This document shows positions 1 to 7,839 of a stretch of 35,138 bases of DNA, one piece after another. The translations under genes were made by a program, and so were the position numbers. Within the stretch, counting starts at the first letter, position 1. Each line of letters starts with the position of its first letter. The notes under the pieces were generated by a model, which made no database searches, was not told where the DNA came from, and was given only the letters and a program-made list of their open reading frames with translations. The DNA comes from an uncultured Clostridia bacterium (GTDB lineage Bacteria; Bacillota_A; Clostridia; Christensenellales; CAG-138), in NCBI GenBank assembly GCA_946623765.1, contig CAMORL010000005.1, forward strand, positions 1 to 35,138, in the 5' to 3' direction.

Positions 1-55
1 GAAAATCCTGCCAACGGGTTTTCGGACGGGGGTTCGACTCCCCCCGCCTCCACCA
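1..55 (+). ncRNA. ssrA: tmRNA, 3' end (partial)
   Basis: The first 55 bases are the 3' part of a transfer-messenger RNA, which rescues stalled ribosomes. Visible are the T-arm sequence GGGGGTTCGACTCCCCC, the preceding TTTTCGGAC and the acceptor 3' strand ending in an encoded CCA at 53-55, the usual tmRNA tail. The tag-peptide frame and 5' acceptor strand lie outside the window. A tRNA with a similar T-arm is the alternative, but the unpaired TTTTCGGAC context favours tmRNA. Confidence 0.85.
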
Positions 56-60
56 AAAAA

Positions 61-94
61 GGATTGCTATTTAATAGATAGCAATCCTTTTTTT
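61..94 (+). terminator. Intrinsic terminator of tmRNA
   Basis: A 10-bp perfect stem (61-70 with 78-87) with a 7-base loop is followed by seven T residues (88-94). It begins five bases after the tmRNA CCA end. Confidence 0.9.
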
Positions 95-95
95 G

Positions 96-255
96 CCCAA
101 AAGTATCTTTGAACGCCTTAAATTCATTATCCGTGATGCCTTTGGCTTTTTCTGTTTTGCATTATCAATTGACCCGCCAGCACAAGTATCGCATCCGATA
201 CGCAGCCTTACTTAAGTATTCATTGAATCCGTCAACAAACGGATCTGATGGATTA
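96..255. other. Intergenic, no gene seen
   Basis: This stretch lies between the tmRNA terminator and the 3' end of folA. It holds only small inverted repeats (GTATCG with CGATAC near 187-202; ATCCGT with ACGGAT near 227-246). Neither is followed by a T-run on the minus strand, so I see no convincing folA terminator and no credible reading frame. Confidence 0.5.
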
Positions 256-777
256 TCAGACCGAAGGTGTAAATGGCAGCTCGCGCGGATCGGTATTTGT
301 ATAAGTCAAAAAACGAAAGTCAATTCCCTCTTCGTCTTGCTTCTCCCCCGCGTCCGTAAGGATCCAGTTCGGCAACACGTTCAAATCGGGAAAGAATCGA
401 TCCGCTTCAGCATTCGTGTATGTCAATGTTACAAGCACAGAATCACAGTACGGAAGCAGTAAGCGATAAATCTGTTCGCCGCCGCATACGTAAACCGTAT
501 TCGGATCACGGTCGGAAAGCGCATGAGCAAGTTCGCTGAGATCGTGACATACGATCGCCTTGTCCGCCGAAAACATAGGATCACGGGTCAGGATGATATT
601 GTCACGGTTCGGAAGCGGCGCGCCGTTTGGGAACGTATCGAGCGTTTTGCGTCCGATGATGATCGTATTGTGAGAGGTCAGCATGCGAAAACGGCGCATA
701 TCTGCATGAATGCGCACCAAAAGCCGGTTTTCACTTCCGATCCCCCATTGCGGGGTAACATTGACGATTGCTTTCAT
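256..777 (-). CDS. folA: Dihydrofolate reductase
   Basis: 173 aa, a normal length for bacterial DHFR, which reduces dihydrofolate to tetrahydrofolate with NADPH in the cytosol. Seen: the N-terminal strand and GIG loop (12-14), the catalytic acid D26 in HADMRRF, the NADPH-binding IIIGRKT segment (about 40-46) and the VYVCGGEQIY motif (about 95-104). The usual LPW just before the catalytic helix reads LLV, an unusual active-site loop. It starts 5 bases after the thyA stop with no clear Shine-Dalgarno, so it is probably translated by coupling to thyA. The pairing is logical because ThyA generates the dihydrofolate that FolA recycles. No strong terminator follows it. Confidence 0.95.
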   Translation of the reverse strand: MKAIVNVTPQWGIGSENRLLVRIHADMRRFRMLTSHNTIIIGRKTLDTFPNGAPLPNRDNIILTRDPMFSADKAIVCHDLSELAHALSDRDPNTVYVCGGEQIYRLLLPYCDSVLVTLTYTNAEADRFFPDLNVLPNWILTDAGEKQDEEGIDFRFLTYTNTDPRELPFTPSV

Positions 778-782
778 TTCAA

Positions 783-1613
783 TCAGATTGCAACCGGGAT
801 CGTTCCTTCAAACGGATGATACCGATAGTTTTCCATTTTGAAGCTCTTTGTTGTAAACGCGTAGAAATCCTTGACAGCAGGATCAATCGTGAATTTCGGC
901 GCATCGAAAGGCTCGAGGCGAGTCATGTTCTCTACCATTTCCAGATGCCGGTCATAGATATGACAATCCGCAATGACATGTACCAGTTCGCCGGGTTCCA
1001 ACCCCGAGACCTGTGCAAACATATGGACAAGGACCGCATACTGCACCACATTCCAGTTGTTTGCGGTCAGCATGTCCTGAGATCGCTGATTCAGAATTGC
1101 ATTCAATTTGTTGCCGGAGACGTTGAATGTCATGCTGTAAGCGCATGGGTAGAGATTCATTTCGTGAAGATCTTCAAAGTTATACATGCTTGTGAGGATT
1201 CTCCGGCTTGTCGGATCATGTTTCAGCTGATACAGGACACGATCCACCTGATCGAATTCGCCTTCCGGATACCGATGCTTCTGCGCAAGCTGATAGCCGT
1301 ATGCTTTTCCGATCGAACCGGATTCATCCGCCCAGCTGTCCCAAATATGGCTGTTGAGCAAATGTACATCGTTCGATTTCTTTTGCCAGATCCAAAGCAG
1401 CTCGTCAACACAGGATTTCCAGTATGTGCGGCGAAGCGTCATGATCGGAAACTCTTTTTGCAAGTCATACCGGTTGACGATTCCAAACAGCTTTATCGTA
1501 TGCGCCGGTGTGCCGTCCTCCCATTTAGGACGCACCGGGCGGTCGGTATCCCACACGCCTTCCGTTAGAATTCTGCGGCAATTATCAATATAAACCTGAT
1601 CTGCATAACTCAT
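783..1613 (-). CDS. thyA: Thymidylate synthase (B. subtilis ThyA / phi3T type)
   Basis: 276 aa. It methylates dUMP to dTMP using methylene-tetrahydrofolate. The catalytic nucleophile is C157 in LYPCAYS, and the phosphate-binding QRSQD is at 176-180. LLWIWQ, HIWDSW and AYGYQL, together with PCAYS rather than the common PCH, resemble the B. subtilis ThyA/phage phi3T subfamily more than the E. coli ThyA/ThyB type. The ATG at 1613 is preceded by CGGAGG with 7-base spacing. That Shine-Dalgarno lies in a hairpin arm (1621-1655), and a promoter sits just upstream. It forms an operon with folA. Confidence 0.96.
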   Translation of the reverse strand: MSYADQVYIDNCRRILTEGVWDTDRPVRPKWEDGTPAHTIKLFGIVNRYDLQKEFPIMTLRRTYWKSCVDELLWIWQKKSNDVHLLNSHIWDSWADESGSIGKAYGYQLAQKHRYPEGEFDQVDRVLYQLKHDPTSRRILTSMYNFEDLHEMNLYPCAYSMTFNVSGNKLNAILNQRSQDMLTANNWNVVQYAVLVHMFAQVSGLEPGELVHVIADCHIYDRHLEMVENMTRLEPFDAPKFTIDPAVKDFYAFTTKSFKMENYRYHPFEGTIPVAI

Positions 1614-1620
1614 AAGAAAA

Positions 1621-1655
1621 CCTCCGTTGTGTTCTTATTATAACACAATCGGAGG
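1621..1655 (-). terminator. Hairpin: upstream-operon terminator containing the thyA SD
   Basis: On the minus strand CCTCCG-A-TTGTGTT pairs with AACACAA-CGGAGG (13 bp with one bulged A; about 8-base loop) and is followed by TTTTCTT. It begins 12 bases after the zinc-ribbon gene stop, so it can terminate that operon. Its 3' arm CGGAGG is also the thyA ribosome-binding site. Confidence 0.65.
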
Positions 1656-1664
1656 CATATGCAA
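1637..1664 (-). promoter_or_regulatory. Promoter of thyA-folA
   Basis: Minus strand: -35 TTGCAT (1664-1659), 16-base spacer, -10 TATAAT (1642-1637). The expected start lies about 7 bases on, near 1630. The 5' leader would then be short and lack the left arm of the 1621-1655 hairpin. Confidence 0.75.
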
Positions 1665-1667
1665 GCA

Positions 1668-2132
1668 TCAGGTTTTTGTGATAAAGACGTGTGAGCACTT
1701 GGAACAGGTAACGCGGATCTTACCTTTGTGCCGCGGTGCGCGAATTCTTTGTCCGCATTGTGGACACTTAAAATATTTGTGTGTTTTTCGATCCTTCCAC
1801 TGCTGTTTCAGAGAGCCGATCCTGCGGTTCAGTTTCTGCTGACGATACAGGAATCTGGTATTCTCCGCCTGCCGCTTCGATACATTACGCGAAAATACGC
1901 GGAAGATCCAATAGACCATAACCAAAACGCCGAGTCCATAGAACACATAATACAGAATGCGGAATACGAGCGCTGCAGTATTTCCTCCGTGTGTTAAAAA
2001 CACAAGTGAAAGAAATGTAAACAGTATTGCGGAAACCAGGCAGCCGAGGCTTATACGGTTCAAAAACTTTGCATATGCGTCGACGCCGTTGCGTCCCTGC
2101 ATGAACTGATACAAACGATTACGAAACTTCAT
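1668..2132 (-). CDS. Two-TM protein with C-terminal zinc ribbon
   Basis: 154 aa, function unknown. Two hydrophobic segments (about 28-47 and 53-78) are followed by a basic linker (80-118) and a C-terminal zinc ribbon with C123-x2-C126 and C143-x2-C146. The layout suggests a membrane-anchored protein with a cytosolic metal-binding tail. Its start overlaps the end of the J-domain gene by 14 bases, so the two are co-translated and may act together at the membrane. It ends 4 bases before the thyA -35 box. Confidence is high that it is a gene and low on its role. Confidence 0.8.
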   Translation of the reverse strand: MKFRNRLYQFMQGRNGVDAYAKFLNRISLGCLVSAILFTFLSLVFLTHGGNTAALVFRILYYVFYGLGVLVMVYWIFRVFSRNVSKRQAENTRFLYRQQKLNRRIGSLKQQWKDRKTHKYFKCPQCGQRIRAPRHKGKIRVTCSKCSHVFITKT

Positions 2133-2718
2133 AGCAGATTCCTTCTTTCATACGCTCAAACTCGTCAACGACCTCATTGTATTGATACGCATTCGATGAA
2201 CCGTAGCACAAGCCCAAGAACGGAGCCACGCATCGGGTCAGCATCGGTGTAACCACACAATGTACAAAGACAAAAAACAAAAAGACGAACATCAGCACCA
2301 AATACAGTCTGCGAAGCAGACGATACCGGACGGAAACCGTTTTTCTGCGTTCCTGTTCTTCGAAAATGGAGTCCCAGCCGAACGGCGGTTCGTTGCTGTC
2401 GTCTTCGCTGTTTCCCGTATAGGAACCGCCGTAATACCCCTGTCCCGTGCGGTAATACGTCTGCCACGGATTCTGATTGTATGTCGATTGCTGAGTATAC
2501 GTCTGCCGGCGTTCGGAAGCGCGATACGCTTCCCGCTTCTCCGCCGTCTTGATCTGATCATATGCAACGTTTACGTCATTCATCTTTGCCGCTGCAGACG
2601 GATCATTCGGATTCAAGTCGGGATGGTATTTCTTGGCAAGTCTACGATAAGCGGCGCGAATTTCTTCGTCGCTTGCCGTCTCGGAAACCCCGAGTACCGA
2701 ATACGGATTCTTCGCCAT
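2119..2718 (-). CDS. Membrane-anchored J-domain protein
   Basis: 199 aa. An N-terminal J domain (about 4-65) carries the HPD triad at 32-34, which in this family stimulates DnaK ATPase. There follows a Gln/Tyr/Ser-rich linker (about 70-110) and one strong C-terminal transmembrane stretch (about 134-165). There is no Gly/Phe-rich region or DnaJ zinc finger, so it is a class C-type co-chaperone rather than DnaJ itself. The substrate is unknown; a membrane-localised DnaK recruitment role is inference. The start has only a weak GGGA Shine-Dalgarno. It is first in an operon with the zinc-ribbon membrane gene. Confidence 0.88.
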   Translation of the reverse strand: MAKNPYSVLGVSETASDEEIRAAYRRLAKKYHPDLNPNDPSAAAKMNDVNVAYDQIKTAEKREAYRASERRQTYTQQSTYNQNPWQTYYRTGQGYYGGSYTGNSEDDSNEPPFGWDSIFEEQERRKTVSVRYRLLRRLYLVLMFVFLFFVFVHCVVTPMLTRCVAPFLGLCYGSSNAYQYNEVVDEFERMKEGICYEVS

Positions 2719-2751
2719 TGCTGTCCCGCTCTCCCTTATTTTTCTTTTTCT

Positions 2752-2780
2752 ATGTTACTCGTTTTTGTGCTTTTCGTCAA
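2752..2780 (-). promoter_or_regulatory. Promoter of the J-domain operon
   Basis: Minus strand: -35 TTGACG (2780-2775), 17-base spacer, -10 TAACAT (2757-2752), about 34 bases before the start codon. Confidence 0.6.
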
Positions 2781-2851
2781 TGCAGTTCACAAGATTGTTG
2801 CATTTTATGCACCTGTCGTTTGTTTTTTGTGTGTTTCATTTTCGAAAAAAA

Positions 2852-2880
2852 TTGACATATCCGCTGTATCATGATAATAT
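2852..2880 (+). promoter_or_regulatory. Promoter of degV
   Basis: Consensus -35 TTGACA (2852-2857), 17-base spacer, -10 TAATAT (2875-2880). It is immediately followed by the AAGGAGG ribosome-binding site at 2886-2892. Confidence 0.8.
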
Positions 2881-2900
2881 GCAATAAGGAGGATTTTACT

Positions 2901-3761
2901 ATGAACCCTGTTAAACTGATTGCCGACAGCTCCTGCGATATCGGTCCGGAGTTAGCAAAACGATACAACGTCGATTTCGTGCACATCCATGTTCGCATGA
3001 ACGGTAACGAATACTTTGACGGTATCGACATTACCCATCAAGAAATCTACGACAACTATGAAAAGAATCACGTCCTTCCGAGTACGTGCGCTATGAATAT
3101 CGACGAATACGAAGCCGTATTCAGACCGTATATCGAGCAGGGATACGATATTGTTCATGTCTCACTCGGCAGCGGTTTGTCTTCCACCTGCGGCAACGCA
3201 CGTCTTGCAGGGGAACTGTTTGATCCCGGTCGTGTTTATGTCATTGATTCCAAGAGCCTTTCTTCCGGAAGCGGTCATATCGTCTGCGAATGCGGAGAGC
3301 GAATCAAGCAAGGTCTCAGCGCTAAGCAGATTTATGAAGAAGTGACGCCGATCACCGACAAAGTCAGCGCATCCTTCATTTTGGACGATCTCAAATATCT
3401 CCACGCCGGCGGACGATGCTCCGGTCTTGCGCAGTTCGGTGCTACGCTCATGAATATCAAACCCTGCATCATGGTCCGAAACGAGCTTTTCGGTTCCATG
3501 ACCGTCGGAAAGAAATACATGGGCTCCTATAAGCGCTGCGCGCTGAAGTATGTTGAAAACATGATTAAGGATCGTACCGATATCGTACTTGATCGCTGTT
3601 TTATCACACATTCCGGATCGGATCCCGAAGTTCTCTATGCAATGCGCGATCTTGCCATGCAGCTGCAGCCCTTCAAGGAAATCCATATCACGCATGCAAG
3701 CGCGACGATCAGCGCGCATTGCGGTCCAAATACCACCGGTATTTTGTTTATAACTAAATGA
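2901..3761 (+). CDS. DegV family fatty-acid-binding protein
   Basis: 286 aa. DegV/FakB proteins bind a fatty acid and, as FakB, present it to the FakA kinase for acyl-phosphate formation. Seen: the N-terminal KLIADSSCDI loop, VSLGSGLSST (typical lipid-pocket Ser loop), the LKYLHAGGR motif, and the ITHSG segment near the C-terminus. The ATG at 2901 is chosen over an in-frame ATG at 2871 because AAGGAGG (2886-2892) sits 8 bases before it and the earlier ATG lies inside the -10 region. Its stop overlaps the next start as ATGA (3758-3761). No fakA is in the window, so whether it is FakB proper cannot be told. Confidence 0.92.
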   Translation: MNPVKLIADSSCDIGPELAKRYNVDFVHIHVRMNGNEYFDGIDITHQEIYDNYEKNHVLPSTCAMNIDEYEAVFRPYIEQGYDIVHVSLGSGLSSTCGNARLAGELFDPGRVYVIDSKSLSSGSGHIVCECGERIKQGLSAKQIYEEVTPITDKVSASFILDDLKYLHAGGRCSGLAQFGATLMNIKPCIMVRNELFGSMTVGKKYMGSYKRCALKYVENMIKDRTDIVLDRCFITHSGSDPEVLYAMRDLAMQLQPFKEIHITHASATISAHCGPNTTGILFITK

Positions 3762-6121
3762 TTGCCGCTTTATTATTTACCGTTCTGTTTGCGATCTCGG
3801 GGATTTGTGTCTCCGAGGTCGTATTTCGACAGCACGCGTTTCTCAACCGGATCTGGCTCGGACTTACTGTCGGCTTACTGATGCTGACATGGATCCCCTC
3901 CCTTTTTGCACTGTTTCTTGGCTTTACCGTCGTTTCACAGCTTCTCTCCGCTGCGCTTGCTTTGATCGCCGCAGCTGCGTCTGTTGCTGTTGTTTTCGTA
4001 CAGAACAGGCACAAGCTGTATCGCAGTTACCGAATCGGAAAGGACTTCCTTTCAATGTTGTGGTTGCTTCCGATTCTTGTTTTGTGCTGTGTTTTGCTGC
4101 ATACGCATATTCTGAACCGGCACGAAGACGGTTCACTTTGGGTAGGTCAGGTGACGTACGGCGATCTTGCCATGCACCTCGGTTTTATTACGAGCATTGC
4201 GGAACAAACCGCATTCCCTCCGCAATACAGCATTTTCCCCGGGCACGCACTGAACTATCCGTTCCTGTGCGAGACCTCCGGCGCATCGCTTTTCCGTCTC
4301 GGCGCATCGGTACGTGAAGCCTATCTGATCTCGGCGATTTATGCCTTTGTCCTTGTGATTTCGGGTGTATATCTGTTTTTCAAGCAATGGCTGAAGCGTA
4401 AACCGCGTGCGCTGTTTGCAACTTTTCTGTTTTTCTTCGGCGGCGGTTTCGGGTTCTTTTATTTCTTTGATCTGTCAAAATCGGGCGGATTGCTTCCCGC
4501 TTTTCTTCACGAGCATCAAAACGTTTCGCAGCTTCTGCTCGACGGGTTTTATCTGACGCCTACCAACATGCCTGCACTCGGTTTAAGATGGGTCAATCCG
4601 ATTGTCGACATGCTGATTCCTCAGCGTGCTACTCTGTTCGGGTGGGCGATTCTATTCCCCTGTCTGTATCTGCTGCACGGCTTTGCCTTTGAAAAGAAGC
4701 ATAGCAACATTCTTCCTCTTGCGGTTTTTGCCGGTTTGCTGCCGATGATCCATACGCATTCTTTCCTTGCACTCGGAATCATCAGCGCTGTTTACTGTAT
4801 ATCTGACCTCATCATTGTGCGCTTTAGCCCAAAGCGATTGATTTGTTGGGCGGTCTATGCTGGCGTTGCCTGTTTATTCGCCGCGCCGCAATTGTTTCTG
4901 TTTACGTTCCGTCAAGCTTCCGAAAGCGGTCTTGTTCGTATCCATTTGAACTGGGCCAACGAAGCCGACTCCTATTTATGGTTTTATATTAAAAACCTCG
5001 GCTTGATTTTCCTTCTTATGCCGTTTGCTTTCATTCTGCTTCCCAAACGGGACAAGCGCATTTACGCCGGCGCGATAGCGGTGTGGCTGATCGCGGAGTT
5101 TGTTGCGTTTCAGCCGAACAATTACGATAACAACAAGCTGCTGTTTATCTGGTTTGCCTTTACATGCGGACTGGTTGCCAAATTCGTTTTTGTTTCGCTG
5201 AACAGGATCAGACGGTTCATTCTGAAAAAAAGCACTGTTTCGGAGCGGTTAAATGCCTATCGGATTTCTGTCTGTATTTTGACAGGTTCGCTTCTGTGCT
5301 ATTTCCTGTTCAAGCTAGCCTTCGATGCGGAAGGCGGCTTTATGCTGCGTCAGGGAACCGCTATGACCTTGTTCTTTATCGCGTTTATCCTGTTTGCGCT
5401 TTGCATCGCTGCATGTGTGGATGCTTTCCGGAACCATACCTCCTGCAGCGTATGGATTGCCCCGACTGTTCTTTCCATCTGGCTGTTGTGTACTTTGGCG
5501 GCAGTATGGCTGTCTCACTACCGTGAATCGGTGCTCACCTTGAAAAAGGGGTTGTCGTATCTGACGTTATTCCTATGTGCCGTCTCCCTGTTTTTCCCGG
5601 TCATGAGATTATATACGCTGATCACCGATCCGAAAAAGCACAAACCTTCATGGCATGGTGTAGGATTGACGCTTGCTTCGTGCATCGTAATCTTTACGCT
5701 GTTCGCGTCCTCTGTCATGACGATTCTGCGTGAACTGAAAAGTGAATATCAAGTATATACAGCATCCGAAGCCGCGTTGTCTGATCAGATTTATCACGCT
5801 ACAGAGCCGGATGCAGTCATTCTTGCAGACAGCTATCACTGGAATGTCGTAACGCCGCTCACAGGCAGAAGCATCGTAACCGGAACCGGCACGTTCCTGT
5901 ATTATCACGGAATCGACACCTCTGAGCGTGAAGCCGATGTAACTCTGATGTTTGAGGATCCGGCATCTCATCTTGATCTTTTCCGTCAGTACGGCGTGCA
6001 ATACATTCTCGTTACCAATGCCGAACGATCGAATTATGAAATCGACTATACGTATTTTAACGCAAACTGCGAAACAGTCGCAAAGACCGATGCCGGATTG
6101 CTCTACAAACTGCATCCGTAA
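3758..6121 (+). CDS. Large polytopic membrane protein, GT-C glycosyltransferase-like
   Basis: 787 aa with roughly 12-14 hydrophobic segments through about residue 665, then an extracytoplasmic-looking C-terminal domain (about 665-787). An acidic residue (D136, in YGDLAMH) lies in the first large loop after the early TM helices. This is where GT-C enzymes keep their catalytic Asp. A GHALNYPF loop follows at about 168. The tail with a YILVTNAE segment resembles the soluble tail of PMT/ArnT-like transferases that use polyprenyl-phosphate sugars. The call rests on architecture, not a diagnostic signature. It overlaps degV by 4 bases (ATGA), so it is translationally coupled to a lipid-binding protein. 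Terminator at 6137. Confidence 0.7.
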   Translation: MIAALLFTVLFAISGICVSEVVFRQHAFLNRIWLGLTVGLLMLTWIPSLFALFLGFTVVSQLLSAALALIAAAASVAVVFVQNRHKLYRSYRIGKDFLSMLWLLPILVLCCVLLHTHILNRHEDGSLWVGQVTYGDLAMHLGFITSIAEQTAFPPQYSIFPGHALNYPFLCETSGASLFRLGASVREAYLISAIYAFVLVISGVYLFFKQWLKRKPRALFATFLFFFGGGFGFFYFFDLSKSGGLLPAFLHEHQNVSQLLLDGFYLTPTNMPALGLRWVNPIVDMLIPQRATLFGWAILFPCLYLLHGFAFEKKHSNILPLAVFAGLLPMIHTHSFLALGIISAVYCISDLIIVRFSPKRLICWAVYAGVACLFAAPQLFLFTFRQASESGLVRIHLNWANEADSYLWFYIKNLGLIFLLMPFAFILLPKRDKRIYAGAIAVWLIAEFVAFQPNNYDNNKLLFIWFAFTCGLVAKFVFVSLNRIRRFILKKSTVSERLNAYRISVCILTGSLLCYFLFKLAFDAEGGFMLRQGTAMTLFFIAFILFALCIAACVDAFRNHTSCSVWIAPTVLSIWLLCTLAAVWLSHYRESVLTLKKGLSYLTLFLCAVSLFFPVMRLYTLITDPKKHKPSWHGVGLTLASCIVIFTLFASSVMTILRELKSEYQVYTASEAALSDQIYHATEPDAVILADSYHWNVVTPLTGRSIVTGTGTFLYYHGIDTSEREADVTLMFEDPASHLDLFRQYGVQYILVTNAERSNYEIDYTYFNANCETVAKTDAGLLYKLHP

Positions 6122-6136
6122 AACATATCAGCGCAA

Positions 6137-6169
6137 AGACGACCGGTGTGATCCGGTCGTCTATTTTTA
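6137..6169 (+). terminator. Intrinsic terminator after the GT-C gene
   Basis: A 10-bp perfect stem AGACGACCGG / CCGGTCGTCT (6137-6146 with 6153-6162), 6-base loop, then ATTTTTA. It lies between convergent genes. On the minus strand the T-run is poor, but it may also slow transcription from the desulfidase gene. Confidence 0.85.
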
Positions 6170-6183
6170 TATTATTATGATAT

Positions 6184-7464
6184 TTATTTACAGTCTTTCT
6201 GCATGATATCGATGATGGTCTGATCCGTTTCAACCATACCCTCCGATGCGATTCTGCCGATATTGCGAACTGTCGCGTCCGCGTTCGGCGCAACGATCCC
6301 GTCGCCGTGATAGAACTGCTGCTGATGCAGATACATCTGATACCCGAGTATACCGGTATCAATCGCCGCTGCGATCTTTGCAGCACATGAGGGCTTTGCG
6401 CCGTCACAGATCGTTCCGGAAATCATTGCAACGGAATTGACAAGTGTGTGCGCAACAACAGTTTCGTCTCCGCCGAGCAGATAAGCAATACCTGCCCCCG
6501 CTGCGCAGCCGGCGCTGATCGCGCCGCAATAAGCTGATAATCGTCCGATTCCCGCTTTTTGATAAACCGTCAGAAGGTCGGAAAGAATCAGCGCTCGATA
6601 CATGCGTTCCTTGCCGACCGCATAATGCTTGGCATAGCAGATGACCGGAACGGACGCAGTGATTCCTTGATTGCCGGAACCGCAAAGAATCGCAACCGGC
6701 ATTTCGCATCCGCTCATTCGCGCATCACTGCCCGCCGCCGCATAAGCTCTTGCGATGGTTTTTGCGTCAGATACGTTTTCCGTAAGAAGTATTTTGCCGA
6801 TATTGGCGCCGTAATCGTGCTGGAGTCCCTCTTCGCAGATCGCCATATTGTAATCGATCTGCAGATCCAGAAGATCTTTTACCTCCGATACATCGACACG
6901 GTTTGCATATTCTACGATATCATGCAGATTCAGGCAGCATTTGTCCGTCAGATTGTCTTCGCTCTGCGCGACAATCGGACGCTTATACAATGCTTCTCCG
7001 TTCTTCATGATCTCGACGATATTGGAATGATTGTTCGCGATCACAACCCGTGAATAGGAAGTGCGTGCATAGAGCGTTATGCTGATATACAGCGGACAAT
7101 CGGTTTCCGCGCAGGAGACGTCAATATTGACGGAATCCATGAAGTGTGCAACTGCAGCGCGCTGTTCGTCGGTAACACGGCTGATAACCTGCATACCTTT
7201 ATCCGCATCTCCGCAGACAATGCCTGCTGCGACCGCGGCGCGAATGCCCTTTAATCCGTTTGTATTCGGGACTACGACGCTTTTCACATTTTTCAGGATA
7301 TTGCCGCTTACGGAAACCGTGACGGCGGTCGGCTGCATGCCGAGAACCTGATGGGCCTTTGCCGCGCAGTATGCGATGGAGATCGGCTCCGTACATCCGG
7401 TGGCAGGGACGATTTCTTCCCGCAGAATCTGCGAATACTCTTTCCGATATCGAATCTCTTCCAT
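6184..7464 (-). CDS. cyuA: L-cysteine desulfidase / UPF0597 (YhaM) family
   Basis: 426 aa, close to E. coli YhaM/CyuA (about 436). The family resembles the L-serine dehydratase alpha chain and uses an Fe-S cluster to split L-cysteine into pyruvate, ammonia and sulfide; L-serine may be an alternative substrate. Seen: VPATGCTEP near the N-terminus, CGSGNQG, CGAISAGCAAGAG and ICDGAKPSC, giving the conserved cysteines and glycine-rich loops. I choose the ATG at 7464 (MEEIRYRKE) over 7488 because a GGGGGA motif lies just before it and nothing precedes the longer start. It follows rnpB by about 30 bases with no terminator between. Exact substrate is uncertain. Confidence 0.85.
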   Translation of the reverse strand: MEEIRYRKEYSQILREEIVPATGCTEPISIAYCAAKAHQVLGMQPTAVTVSVSGNILKNVKSVVVPNTNGLKGIRAAVAAGIVCGDADKGMQVISRVTDEQRAAVAHFMDSVNIDVSCAETDCPLYISITLYARTSYSRVVIANNHSNIVEIMKNGEALYKRPIVAQSEDNLTDKCCLNLHDIVEYANRVDVSEVKDLLDLQIDYNMAICEEGLQHDYGANIGKILLTENVSDAKTIARAYAAAGSDARMSGCEMPVAILCGSGNQGITASVPVICYAKHYAVGKERMYRALILSDLLTVYQKAGIGRLSAYCGAISAGCAAGAGIAYLLGGDETVVAHTLVNSVAMISGTICDGAKPSCAAKIAAAIDTGILGYQMYLHQQQFYHGDGIVAPNADATVRNIGRIASEGMVETDQTIIDIMQKDCK

Positions 7465-7494
7465 ACATCCCCCAAGTATATCATTCATATAATA

Positions 7495-7834
7495 ACGGTG
7501 AGCAAGCCGTAAGCCGAGTTCTGTCTAAGGACGATCATCTATCTAGACGACCCGTTGCCGGGCCGTTCAAGCGATTATCAAGAGCGTAGCGGGCCGCTAT
7601 TGAATGCTCTCATTCCAATCTTGCACCGAGTGGGGTTTACAGAACGGACAAGTCGCCATGCCGTTGGTGAGCTCTTACCTCGCCTTTCCATCCTTACCCG
7701 GATAACCGGGCGGTATCTCTCTGTTGCACTTTCCTTGAAGTCGCCTTCACCGGGCGTTACCCGGCACTCTGCCCTGCGGTGCTCGGACTTTCCTCACCTC
7801 ATAAAGAGCCGCGATCGTCTGACTTACTCACCGT
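7495..7834 (-). ncRNA. rnpB: RNase P RNA, probably type A
   Basis: The catalytic RNA of RNase P, which trims tRNA 5' leaders. Read on the minus strand it contains GAGGAAAGTCCGAGC, AGGGCAGAGTGCC, GTGCAACAGAGAGATA, a GGTAAGAGCTCACC helix and AGACAGAACTCGGCTTA, all hallmark conserved segments. The P1 helix closes it: ACGGTGAGTAAG at 7834-7823 pairs with CTTGCTCACCGT at 7506-7495. The 5' end begins about 5 bases after the stop of the zinc-ribbon gene. No clear promoter is visible in the short gap, so it either has a promoter inside that gene or is processed from a longer transcript. Confidence 0.96.
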
Positions 7835-7839
7835 TAAAA

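Noticed and set aside
58..175. Short minus-strand frame with a KGITDNEFKAFKD-like peptide recalling SHOCT tails
   Set aside because: Only about 38 codons with a stop before it and no start; it runs into the tmRNA terminator.
109..462. 117-codon plus-strand open frame near tmRNA
   Set aside because: It overlaps folA antisense for most of its length, has no ribosome-binding site and an unstructured sequence.
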